The notes under the pieces are model-generated. The model was given only the letters and a program-made list of their open reading frames with translations, was not told the DNA's origin and ran no database searches. Shown here in pieces: positions 1 through 6,794 of a stretch of 63,089 nt of DNA. Position numbers and translations under genes: made by a program. Position 1 is the first letter of the stretch. The number at the start of each line of letters is the position of its first letter. This DNA comes from Saccharofermentans sp. (GTDB taxonomy: Bacteria > Bacillota > Clostridia > Saccharofermentanales > Saccharofermentanaceae), in contig JAIKWL010000040.1 in the NCBI GenBank assembly GCA_024684815.1, positions 1 through 63,089 on the forward strand. Reading direction: 5' to 3'.

Positions 1-152
1 GAGGCTTCGAATCTTGCATCGATCACCGCTTTCTCTTTTGGAGACACTCTGAAGTTCACAATGATATTACGTAGCCGATTATGCTCGTTCTTCTTTTTCT
101 TTACCTTCCTACGAGATGGTTTTTGTGTTTCTCTCTTATAAATCTTCGTCAT
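1..152 (-). CDS. Partial MobC-like relaxosome accessory protein (N-terminus only)
   Basis: The reverse strand opens with ATG at 150-152 and stays open to the window edge (50 codons). The start is very basic (TKIYKRETQKPSRRKVKKK) and is followed by NIIVNFRVSPKEKAVIDARF. The form 'N-x-x-x-x-F-x-V-[ST]-x-x-E-[KR]-x-x-I-D' is typical of MobC-type ribbon-helix-helix proteins, which help the relaxase open the transfer origin of mobilizable elements. The start codon overlaps the last codons of the upstream integrase gene, so the two are probably co-translated. Only the N-terminus is visible, so a generic CopG-like DNA-binding protein is possible. The link to mobilization is inferred from the motif and the integrase neighbour. 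Confidence 0.55.
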   Translation of the reverse strand, partial: MTKIYKRETQKPSRRKVKKKKNEHNRLRNIIVNFRVSPKEKAVIDARFEA

Positions 153-1248
153 CGTTTTTCTCCTCGCTCGTAAACTCTCTATCCAATCGAGCTGCCATCT
201 GAGTTTGTACGGAAGGATAAAGATGTGAATAACGTTCAGTTATGGTCCCACTTTCATGACCAAGTCTTTCAGCTATCTGTATTGGTGAGTATCCAAGTTG
301 GATAAGAAGTGCACAGCTTGAGTGTCTCAGATCATGTATTCGGATTCGCTTTACACCGGCAGCTGCTGATCCTCGATCCATTTCATTATGGAGATAGTAT
401 TTCGATACCTGAAACAAACGGCTCTTGGGATCAAGTTTGTAAATTGATTCGAAGTAATCCTCCATCTCGTCACAGATAAACTGCGGAAGACTTATCGTTC
501 GGTTACTTTTTTCTGTTTTAGGTGTCGTGATCATTTCCTCGCCATTAACGACCTGATAATTCTTGTTGATACGGAGAGTCTTTTTCTCGAGATCAAAATC
601 TTCTCTTGTCAGTGCCAAAAGCTCACCGCATCGTATGCCTGTCCAGAAAAGGAGCTGAAAACAATAGTATGAGATAGGTTTATCCTTCATTGTCTCTATA
701 AACTTCAGATACTCTTCCTTAGTCCAGAAGAGCATCTCTTGTGCATTTGTTTTACCCATTTTCTTGAAGGCATAGCACGGGTTTTTGGGAAGATCATAAT
801 ACTTAACTGCATGATTAAATATCGCGTTCAGCTGATTATTTATCGTTCTAAGATATGTATCTGTGTAGCCCTTCCCTTCATCATCTCGCTTCATGAGAAG
901 TTCATTCTGCCATTGCAGTATGTGTGTCGGAGAAATCTCAGACAGAGAAAGTTTACTGAAGTATGGTCTGATGTGCTTGTTTATGATTTGTTCCTTATTG
1001 GCAAAAGTGGTCTTCTTAAGCTGCGGCTTCATTTCATCCATATAGATGTCGATGAATTCATTAAAGCCCATTTTGATGTCTTTAGTTTGTTTAGCGAGAA
1101 AGTTATGTTCGTATTGAACCGCTTCGTGCTTTGTTGCAAAGCCTCGCTTTTGGTGGCGGATTCTTTCTCCTCGCCAGTCGGTGTAATAGAAAACCACTTG
1201 CCAGGCGTTACCCTTATAAACGCCCCATTTATCCTTGAAGACTGCCAT
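136..1248 (-). CDS. int: Tyrosine recombinase / integrase of an integrative element
   Basis: A 370-residue phage/ICE-type integrase. The first ~60 residues resemble the AP2-like arm-binding domain (KGNAWQVVFYYTDWRGER, then 'KRGFATKHEA'). Residues ~60-165 form the SAM-like core-binding domain. The catalytic domain follows, with Arg in 'TGIRCGELLAL', 'HDLRHSSCALL' (His-x-x-Arg), 'GHESGTITERYSHL' (second His) and the nucleophile Tyr in ERYSHLYP. All catalytic residues are present, so the enzyme looks intact. The ribosome site GAGGAGGT sits just ahead of ATG. The gene lies four bases after the DUF6291-type gene and overlaps the partial MobC gene, so it is part of a leftward element operon. It is the obvious candidate for recombination at the guaA-adjacent repeats. 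Confidence 0.93.
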   Translation of the reverse strand: MAVFKDKWGVYKGNAWQVVFYYTDWRGERIRHQKRGFATKHEAVQYEHNFLAKQTKDIKMGFNEFIDIYMDEMKPQLKKTTFANKEQIINKHIRPYFSKLSLSEISPTHILQWQNELLMKRDDEGKGYTDTYLRTINNQLNAIFNHAVKYYDLPKNPCYAFKKMGKTNAQEMLFWTKEEYLKFIETMKDKPISYYCFQLLFWTGIRCGELLALTREDFDLEKKTLRINKNYQVVNGEEMITTPKTEKSNRTISLPQFICDEMEDYFESIYKLDPKSRLFQVSKYYLHNEMDRGSAAAGVKRIRIHDLRHSSCALLIQLGYSPIQIAERLGHESGTITERYSHLYPSVQTQMAARLDREFTSEEKNDDEDL

Positions 1249-1252
1249 TTTA

Positions 1253-2008
1253 TCACCTCCTCTCAGTCATACACTTGCCGATAAGTTCGACTGTTTTTCT
1301 GGTAAGCTTGCCGTCATAAAGTTCCTGGTCTTTTGCTATAGCATCCTGAACGTTCTTAGGAAGGATATTAAATACCTCGTCATAGAAAGTAAGACCATCG
1401 CCGAACTGGTCTTTCGGATCCACGAGAGAGTGACTATACCAACCTTTGATAAGATTCTTCCAGTTTCTTATCGGCTGGCCTTTTATCATTCCTTCTCCGT
1501 TTATGTAATAGTAATTTATGAAGGCTTCGGCTTCGCTCTCAGGAAGGTCTATACCCGTCTTCTTGGCTTCTTTAATGACTTCTGAAACAGATGGAGTATT
1601 TGTATTGCCTTGGCTTGCCTTAACAATCTCAAACTCATTATCAAAGTCATTGTCATTATCATTATCATTGTCATAGGCATATTCATTATCACTATGCGAA
1701 TGCAATGCGTTCGCATGCGTTTGCATACCGTCTGCATGCGGATGCATATCATCCGCATTTTCCCAACGGACTTCGGCTGCTTTCTTATTCTTTTCGCATT
1801 TGGCGTGATATAAGGCGATATCCTTCCGCATTACCTGCGAAATAGCCTCATAAGCGATTTTGACCTTATCATCGGTAACGTTGGGTTCGTTACCATCTGC
1901 AAGGTCAAACATCGCAGTAAGGAGTTCTTTAACCTGATCGGATTTGTCGAGCAGGTCGAAGTAGCTTCTCCACGAGGAGTAAACTACAAATGATTTTTTG
2001 TTGTTCAT
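1253..2008 (-). CDS. DUF6291-type replication-associated protein with low-complexity linker
   Basis: A 251-residue protein. The N-terminal ~85 residues (SFVVYSSWRSYFDLLDKSDQ..., then 'YHAKCEKNKKAAEVRWEN') match the DUF6291 type found in phage and ICE replication modules. The C-terminal part (SEVIKEAKKTGIDLPESEAE, then 'FINYYYINGEGMIKGQPIRN') resembles the C-termini of phage replisome organizers. Between them lies a biased linker: a His/Ala/Met stretch (HPHADGMQTHANALHSHSDN) and then an Asp-Asn run encoded by ATGACA-like hexamers on this strand. It is likely a replication or DNA-loading function of the element. Ribosome site AAAGGAC precedes the ATG. The family assignment is from recall of the motif and was not searched. 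Confidence 0.6.
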   Translation of the reverse strand: MNNKKSFVVYSSWRSYFDLLDKSDQVKELLTAMFDLADGNEPNVTDDKVKIAYEAISQVMRKDIALYHAKCEKNKKAAEVRWENADDMHPHADGMQTHANALHSHSDNEYAYDNDNDNDNDFDNEFEIVKASQGNTNTPSVSEVIKEAKKTGIDLPESEAEAFINYYYINGEGMIKGQPIRNWKNLIKGWYSHSLVDPKDQFGDGLTFYDEVFNILPKNVQDAIAKDQELYDGKLTRKTVELIGKCMTERR

Positions 2009-2112
2009 GTTATGTCCTTTCTAATGTTGATAATTACGCAGAAAGGCCATATAATTTATTTGTCGGAATAATTATGTACCTTTGGTGCGTATGTGCCTCT
2101 CTTCGGAGAGGC

Positions 2113-2316
2113 TTATTCTTTGGCAGATAACATCAGCGCTTCTTCGTACCACTTGCGGTTTACCTTACCGGAAATAATAATCGCTCTAGGGTACTGTTCC
2201 TTTAACTGCTTGTTGAGATCCTTTATTACCCCGTACGCTTTTGCGCGGGATACTCCGAGATCGCTCTGAACCTCTGCTACGGTTGCAAACAGTGAAGAAT
2301 TTCTCTGGTCCATCAT
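2113..2316 (-). CDS. Small winged-HTH protein, excisionase-like
   Basis: A 67-residue basic protein. 'FATVAEVQSDLGVSRAKAYG' reads as a helix-turn-helix (VAEVQSDLGVSRAKAYGVIK) followed by a wing ending in 'GKVNRKWYEEAL'. This layout is common for excisionase-like or small regulatory proteins next to integrases in Firmicutes elements. ATGATG gives two possible starts (2316 or 2313), both behind an AGGAGG ribosome site. It is the first gene of the leftward int operon, driven by the promoter at 2377-2405, and faces the divergent XRE repressor. A role in excision is inferred from position and fold. Confidence 0.6.
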   Translation of the reverse strand: MMDQRNSSLFATVAEVQSDLGVSRAKAYGVIKDLNKQLKEQYPRAIIISGKVNRKWYEEALMLSAKE

Positions 2317-2351
2317 GGTTTCGTCCTCCTTTCATGTTTGTTTATGGTCAA

Positions 2352-2425
2352 TTCGCCATAATTTTATGTTGACTACATGCTACATCGTTATATATCGCCT
2401 GTCAATAGTGTTCGCCATATTTTTA
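2352..2425 (-). promoter_or_regulatory. Promoter of the element operon flanked by two repressor-like operator repeats
   Basis: On the reverse strand TTGACA (2400-2405), a 17-base spacer and TAGCAT (2377-2382) form a promoter for the xis-like/DUF6291/int operon. Two near-identical 15-base direct repeats flank it: TTCGCCATAATTTTA at 2352-2366 (downstream of the -10) and TTCGCCATATTTTTA at 2411-2425 (upstream of the -35), 14 of 15 identical. This placement fits cooperative binding by the adjacent XRE-family protein. The operator role is inferred. Confidence 0.6.
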
Positions 2426-2515
2426 TTGCGATATTGTCCAGAATATGTATATTTTTCGTTCGAATGTGGTAAAATGTGGTCGTTAATCCTATTGATAACC
2501 GATGGAGGACAACAC

Positions 2516-3463
2516 ATGAATCTGGGTGACAAAATCAAGAAATACCGTGTTCTCAGGGGTCTTACACAGACTAAATTAGGAGAAATGGTCGGTTTCTCAA
2601 GGACAACCGCTAACTCACGAATCAGAAAATATGAGACAAATGAGATGGCACCCAAAGCAGATATCAGGCAGAAACTGGCTGATGCTCTGAATGTTGATAT
2701 GTCCGCATTGTCAGACATAGATGTACAGTCTGAAGAAGATATTATGCAGGTCTTGTTCCTGTTAGAAGAGACTCAGGATATGGAGATTGTTCGTAACGGC
2801 AATAAGATCAGCCTCACATTTGACTGTGAAAACAATAAGAATCCTAAGTTAATGGGATATCTCTGTAATTGGGCATCTACTAAGGATACAACCTCAGATG
2901 ATGCTGATTCTCAGAAGCAGTATGAAGATTGGAAAGCTCAGTTCCCTAAGGATATTAATTCTTTCCTTATAGAACAGATTACTGAGCTGAATAATATTTA
3001 TAATCCGCTGGTTAAGAAATATGCATCTAAAGCCAAGAAACTGAAAGATATGACCGATTTTATGGTGCTGATCCGCAACATGATGGAGACCGGCATTCAG
3101 ATCGAAGCTGAGCATAAGAGTTGGCAGGCAATGGGAGACGGAGGAATAATCCTCAACTTCAAGGCAGCACAAATAACAAATACTGATAATCAGGATGCAG
3201 TAAAGGCTTTTACAGACTTCCTATGCGGGATTAATACCATATCTGATTGTCTTGCCGAGCCTTTTAAGCCGACTGCTTTTATCACAGCCAAGGGAACGAT
3301 CATATCCTATCCCCTACGCTATTCTCCTTTTTCCGGTTTCCAGAGATATATTAACGAGATTCAGAAATATATGGACACCAAACCGCATACCGATTGGGAA
3401 GAGAAGAATTTTAACTCCACATTCAAGCTAAATGGCGAGAATTGGGAACTGATCAGATTTTAG
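2516..3463 (+). CDS. XRE-family HTH regulator of the integrative element
   Basis: A 315-residue protein. The start at ATG 2516 is chosen because TGGAGG lies 8 bases upstream and the Pfam-like HTH begins at once (LGDKIKKYRVLRGLTQTKLG, then 'MVGFSRTTANSRIRKYETNE'). An in-frame upstream extension from 2315 would have no ribosome site and an unnatural hydrophobic composition. Residues ~1-65 are a lambda-repressor-like DNA-binding domain. The remaining ~250 residues are an unrecognised, mostly helical domain with no RecA-autocleavage or ImmA-like motifs that I can see. It is divergent from the xis/int operon and likely its repressor, acting on the repeats at 2352-2425. Confidence 0.75.
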   Translation: MNLGDKIKKYRVLRGLTQTKLGEMVGFSRTTANSRIRKYETNEMAPKADIRQKLADALNVDMSALSDIDVQSEEDIMQVLFLLEETQDMEIVRNGNKISLTFDCENNKNPKLMGYLCNWASTKDTTSDDADSQKQYEDWKAQFPKDINSFLIEQITELNNIYNPLVKKYASKAKKLKDMTDFMVLIRNMMETGIQIEAEHKSWQAMGDGGIILNFKAAQITNTDNQDAVKAFTDFLCGINTISDCLAEPFKPTAFITAKGTIISYPLRYSPFSGFQRYINEIQKYMDTKPHTDWEEKNFNSTFKLNGENWELIRF

Positions 3464-3496
3464 TAAAACATCTAAAAATGGACGTATGGAGTACTT

Positions 3497-4216
3497 ATGT
3501 TAGCAGACAATAGTATTAATGATATAGATATTAAGAAAGTTTATGCTGATAAATGGAGCAGAAGTTCTGAATTCTTTTATCAAAGAGGATACTATCAAAG
3601 ATTTGCTAAGCCTTTAGAAGAACGCAATCTAATTCTTGAAATTGGTTGCGGATGTGGCTTTAGCACTCTTTCGCTAGCTGAATGTGGACATAATATCTTG
3701 GCTGTTGATAATAATACGCATTGTATTGATTTGGCTTCTGAATTAATAATCAACAAAGGTTTTAGTGATAGAGTTGGCTTCCTTGAAATGGATGTCACTA
3801 ATTCTCAAGCGTTTGAAGAATTAGCTGAAGGATACAAGTATGATGCTGTTGTCTGTTGGAACATCGGGACGGTTTATGATAAAAATATAAAAGTTGACGA
3901 TAACATATCTGAGGAAGAAAACAGGAGAATTATTGTCGAAGAATATAGACTGAAAGTCTTAGCTTATTCATGTGCGTTAGCTCAATATAAAGAAGTGCCA
4001 TTCCAAATTGTTGATCGTACTGAACAGAAACTTAACGATTCAGAATTAGACTATTATCGGAAAATCGGAAAAAACTTCGGTTACAATCAAATAGATTATT
4101 CATACTTTGAAGGTGAATCTTTGTCTTCGGATGGTGTTGCATTAATGACAAATGGAGTAATTAATGATGCTCCTGTTGTTTCTTTGGTATTTAATATTAT
4201 AAATCTGAACCCATAA
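3497..4216 (+). CDS. Class I SAM-dependent methyltransferase (cargo gene)
   Basis: A 239-residue protein. The SAM-binding motif I is clear (LILEIGCGCGFSTLSLAECG), with the acidic motif II in 'NILAVDNNTHCIDLA' and motif III-like 'VGFLEMDVT'. 'YDAVVCWNIGT' follows as the motif IV strand. There is no target-recognition domain, so a small-molecule or protein methyltransferase is likelier than a DNA modification enzyme. It follows the XRE gene by 33 bases and is noticeably AT-rich compared with the chromosomal genes to the right, in keeping with transferred cargo. Substrate unknown. Confidence 0.75.
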   Translation: MLADNSINDIDIKKVYADKWSRSSEFFYQRGYYQRFAKPLEERNLILEIGCGCGFSTLSLAECGHNILAVDNNTHCIDLASELIINKGFSDRVGFLEMDVTNSQAFEELAEGYKYDAVVCWNIGTVYDKNIKVDDNISEEENRRIIVEEYRLKVLAYSCALAQYKEVPFQIVDRTEQKLNDSELDYYRKIGKNFGYNQIDYSYFEGESLSSDGVALMTNGVINDAPVVSLVFNIINLNP

Positions 4217-4250
4217 TACTCAAAAGCACAAATTTCCATTCCTGTAGTCT

Positions 4251-4314
4251 TTTTGTTGTCCTAAAAAAATGAAACGCCATATTTACGGGCGTTTCAAGCG
4301 TTTTTTAATGATTC
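4251..4314. repeat. Copy A of the guaA-terminator direct repeat, candidate attachment site
   Basis: Aligned without gaps to 6731-6794 (offset 2480), 56 of 64 bases agree. It contains TTTTGTTGTCCTAAAAAA, then a hairpin GAAACGCC/GGGCGTTTC and AGCGTTTTTT. The other copy ends exactly in the stop codon region of guaA, so this is most simply a duplicated integration target, marking a junction between the int-bearing element on the left and the small islet on the right. The hairpin with T-runs on both strands also works as a bidirectional terminator for the methyltransferase gene. Confidence 0.65.
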
Positions 4315-4332
4315 GGTTCAATTCATAAAACA

Positions 4333-4357
4333 ACACCCGGCAGAGCCGAGTGTTTAT
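4333..4357 (-). terminator. Intrinsic terminator after the zinc-ribbon gene
   Basis: A stem AACACCCGGC / GCCGAGTGTT (one mismatch) with loop AGA. On the reverse strand it is followed by GTTTTATG, placing it ~85 bases after the zinc-ribbon stop codon. Confidence 0.5.
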
Positions 4358-4442
4358 TGTGTCTTCAATTTATGATTTTTATATAAATTATGGTTGGATT
4401 TCTCCAAGTCTTTAATTTGTTTAGTTTCTCATGCCATTTTTA

Positions 4443-4844
4443 CTATATTCCAGCGTTAATGGAATCAACTCTTCTAAGTTTAAACTCCATACCTCCCCAC
4501 ATAGAAGTGCTTTCCATAGTCATTTCCCACTTTTCTCTCGCTTTTACAGTAGCCCGACAAGCATCGGGAATTTTATCTAATCTATCTGCATTAAATCCCC
4601 ACGCAACACCTACCCAGGTAGGTTCATTAATCGAAAAAACTGCGACCTCTCCAGTAGTTCCTTCCCAAAGAACCCTTCTGGAATTCATATCATATACCTT
4701 GCATCTGCCTTGTAGTTTGCTAGATATCTTAATCATTACTTCTCCATCAGTTCTTAATGAAGAAAGAGGAAATCCACAATGAATGCAATTTACTGCTTTG
4801 TCTGATACGTCCTGTCCACATTCGGGACATTTAATTAGTGCCAT
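4443..4844 (-). CDS. Zinc-ribbon protein of unknown function
   Basis: A 133-residue protein opening with a rubredoxin-type zinc ribbon (ALIKCPECGQDVSDKAVNCI, then 'HCGFPLSS'), i.e. CxxC-x11-CxxC in the first 26 residues. The rest is a beta-rich domain ('EVMIKISSKLQGRCKVYDMN', 'VLWEGTTGEVAVFSI', 'WEMTMESTSMWGGMEFKLRR') with no recognised catalytic motif. It has no signal peptide or membrane segment. It is the left gene of the 2.4-kb islet, leftward like the two genes behind it, ~200 bases downstream of the HEPN-motif gene. Function unknown; a small accessory of the islet is an inference. Confidence 0.7.
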   Translation of the reverse strand: MALIKCPECGQDVSDKAVNCIHCGFPLSSLRTDGEVMIKISSKLQGRCKVYDMNSRRVLWEGTTGEVAVFSINEPTWVGVAWGFNADRLDKIPDACRATVKAREKWEMTMESTSMWGGMEFKLRRVDSINAGI

Positions 4845-5044
4845 ATTATTACCTCCTAATTATATTCTCTTTTCCATTATTCGTATGTTTAATGCTTTAA
4901 GTCTATAACAGTAATTATAATTAAATTTAAACCTCAGTTAACGATTCTGTAAATAAAAAGTCCTGGCATTCGTAATCATGGCTTAGTCACTTTTACTGAA
5001 GATTAAAGAACTGGTTTATATTTCGTACGCTTGAATATATCAGT

Positions 5045-5518
5045 TTAGTGCAATGATTTCCGTATTATCTCATAACGAGTATACAATTGAAAAATATAAT
5101 CCACCGGAAGTAACAAATATGCTGTCTGTCCAGATGGTTTATCAGTTCTATTGGACTTTCCATAGTCGTATATTTCAATATATTTAGTTTTTTCTATTGT
5201 TCTTATCGTTGCATTTCCGTGCGCAAACCCATTCCTAATATGTCTAACTAAATCCTTGCATTCCGCTTCATCATTCTGCATATATATTGCAAAATGCTTA
5301 AGTTTACTCTTGGGATAAGACATATCCTTCTGTCCACCATGATGATAATGCTTTTCCGTGAAACCCGCTATTTTCTTGAACTCCTTCGTGAATTTAGTTG
5401 TCTTACTTTTATCCCAGCCTTTTACATCAAACTTATCATCATTCATTAACCAATCCAAATAGACAGCTACTTTGTGATAATTACTTGGCCCTACTATATT
5501 TTCTAATAATTTGCTCAT
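5045..5518 (-). CDS. Hypothetical protein with HEPN-type Rx4H motif
   Basis: A 157-residue, mostly helical protein. Residues 95-100 read R-N-G-F-A-H inside 'LVRHIRNGFAHGNATIRTIE', the Rx4H signature of HEPN domains, many of which are RNases in toxin-antitoxin and abortive-infection systems. Placement near the C-terminal third and the following 'GNATIR...IEIYDYG' strand resemble plasmid-borne HEPN families with an 'RN(S/A)xAHG' motif. Start supported by AGGAG 8 bases upstream. It sits between a zinc-ribbon gene and an AbiTii gene. RNase activity is inferred from the motif only; a non-enzymatic helical protein is possible. Confidence 0.55.
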   Translation of the reverse strand: MSKLLENIVGPSNYHKVAVYLDWLMNDDKFDVKGWDKSKTTKFTKEFKKIAGFTEKHYHHGGQKDMSYPKSKLKHFAIYMQNDEAECKDLVRHIRNGFAHGNATIRTIEKTKYIEIYDYGKSNRTDKPSGQTAYLLLPVDYIFQLYTRYEIIRKSLH

Positions 5519-5634
5519 TCGCTTTCTCCTAGAGAAAATGATCTTCAGGTGTATCCATAGGAGAGAACAGGAACTAATAAAGTTTAACTAAATTTGTGAA
5601 TCAGTCTTCTTTCCTTGGATACGGGTGTTAATGG

Positions 5635-6528
5635 TTAAAACAAGCCCAGTATTTTTGCTTGAATTATTCCTGCTGTTAATCCAGCTCCTGCACTTATCAA
5701 AAAATCCTTAAGCCCAATTAGTGCAGCCTTGATTACTGTCCCTTTTTTCCTTGAGTCTATTTTACTGTTTATTTCACGTAGAAGTTCAAGAGCTTCTTCT
5801 TTATCCTCTTGAGACAATTCCTCGCTTTTTTGTATGCTGTCATCTATTTCATCAACTGCATTTCTCACTAGTTCATAGTCAAAATATGCAGTAACTGTAT
5901 TTCCAGCATTGGCTTGAATCTTATCCCCGTTTATTACATTAGTTGGTCCATAATAGTTATTAACTTGTTGAGGCATTGTCTTTGCAATTTCTTTTTCTTG
6001 TTCATTAAAACTCATCTCATCTCCTAAAATGCCTTTTGCCTCAAGTTCTAGTGTCCACTCGATCAGAGTATTTTTAACCTTCTCGATAATATCTGCTGCT
6101 GCAGATTTTGAAACATGAATTGCCATTTGCATTTGAATCGGTGCTGAACTCCTCGCATTTAATACCTTTTGTTTTTCAGCAGTTAACGAAAACACAAGGG
6201 AAGAGCCACTCCCTTTACAAAGAGATATTATCTCTGATAAAGAATTCAAAACTATTGGATGTGACAAATATTCTTCAACTTTAGGATCACTAAGCATGAC
6301 CGGAATCCAACCGCGAGATGGATTAAATGCCTTAAGTTGGCCCGGTACACAACGATATTCAGGAACATCCATTTCAGAGTCATATCCGTTTAACTCATTA
6401 ACTATCCATTGATTAAAATCATTTAAGTTTAATTTTGCGGCTATTAAATGTGCTCTTCTTAAGACGGAAACTATATCACAATCTGATTGTGTTACTTCTT
6501 TCTGTAAAGCCAAAACAACACTACTCAT
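5635..6528 (-). CDS. AbiTii-family abortive-infection protein
   Basis: A 297-residue protein. The N-terminal ~190 residues match the AbiTii domain as I recall it: 'VLALQKEVTQ...VLRRAHLIAAKLNL', 'FNQWIVNELNGY', 'VPEYRCVPGQLKAFNPSRGW' followed by 'IPVMLSDP'. Then 'MPQQVNNYYGPTNVINGDKI' is the Asn/Gly-rich linker often seen between sensor and effector parts of defence proteins. A coiled-coil-like Glu/Lys stretch (~220-260) and a C-terminal hydrophobic segment (IGLKDFLISAGAGLTAGIIQ) end the protein, suggesting membrane contact. AbiTii proteins are linked to phage defence; mechanism is not established. Strong AAGGAGGG ribosome site. First gene of the islet next to guaA. Confidence 0.8.
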   Translation of the reverse strand: MSSVVLALQKEVTQSDCDIVSVLRRAHLIAAKLNLNDFNQWIVNELNGYDSEMDVPEYRCVPGQLKAFNPSRGWIPVMLSDPKVEEYLSHPIVLNSLSEIISLCKGSGSSLVFSLTAEKQKVLNARSSAPIQMQMAIHVSKSAAADIIEKVKNTLIEWTLELEAKGILGDEMSFNEQEKEIAKTMPQQVNNYYGPTNVINGDKIQANAGNTVTAYFDYELVRNAVDEIDDSIQKSEELSQEDKEEALELLREINSKIDSRKKGTVIKAALIGLKDFLISAGAGLTAGIIQAKILGLF

Positions 6529-6730
6529 ATGTCCCTCCTTTTTTGGTTACAGGGTAACTATAAGTAAAATACACAAATAAAAATATCGTGTCTACACCAA
6601 ACGATAATACTGTCCCAAAACAGATATATGAAATAAAACAAACTGTTCTCCAGTTAAAGACTTGGAGTTTTAATCAATGTTAATGACTTTTTTGAATCCG
6701 TATTCAAGTAAAAAGGCAATCTTGTTGTCC

Positions 6731-6794
6731 TTTTGTTGTCCTAAAAAACTGAAACGCCCTGTTTTAGGGCGTTTCCAGCGTTTTTTCATTATTC
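6731..6794. repeat. Copy B of the direct repeat, at the guaA 3' end
   Basis: Pairs with 4251-4314 (56/64 identical). Copy B reaches into the guaA stop codon (6789-6791). It is preceded by an extra TTGTTGTCC (6722-6730), giving two TTGTTGTCC units 11 bases apart (6722 and 6733), which look like recombinase binding repeats. guaA 3' ends are known integration targets for islands with tyrosine integrases. Confidence 0.65.
6749..6786 (-). terminator. guaA terminator (bidirectional)
   Basis: Stem GAAACGCCC / GGGCGTTTC with loop TGTTTTA. On the reverse strand it starts 15 bases after the guaA stop and is followed by AGTTTTTT; on the forward strand by CAGCGTTTTTT. It lies inside the att-like repeat. 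Confidence 0.75.

Noticed and set aside
739..1284. A 181-residue forward frame opposite the integrase
   Set aside because: Antisense to an intact integrase with all catalytic residues; no promoter or ribosome site.
1636..1760. Short repeats that could suggest a CRISPR array
   Set aside because: No spacers; the units are in frame within the DUF6291-type gene. No CRISPR array was seen anywhere in the window.
2315..2515. Extension of the XRE regulator upstream to 2315
   Set aside because: Has no ribosome site and runs over the divergent promoter and operators; ATG 2516 has TGGAGG.
2503..2515. GGACAACA upstream of the XRE start resembles the TGTTGTCC of the att-like repeats
   Set aside because: An 8-base match is expected by chance a few times in this window, and no surrounding similarity is seen.
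136..4216. Whole left region as a prophage
   Set aside because: No structural or lysis genes are visible; MobC-like protein, integrase and XRE switch fit a mobilizable or conjugative element better. The rest lies outside the window.
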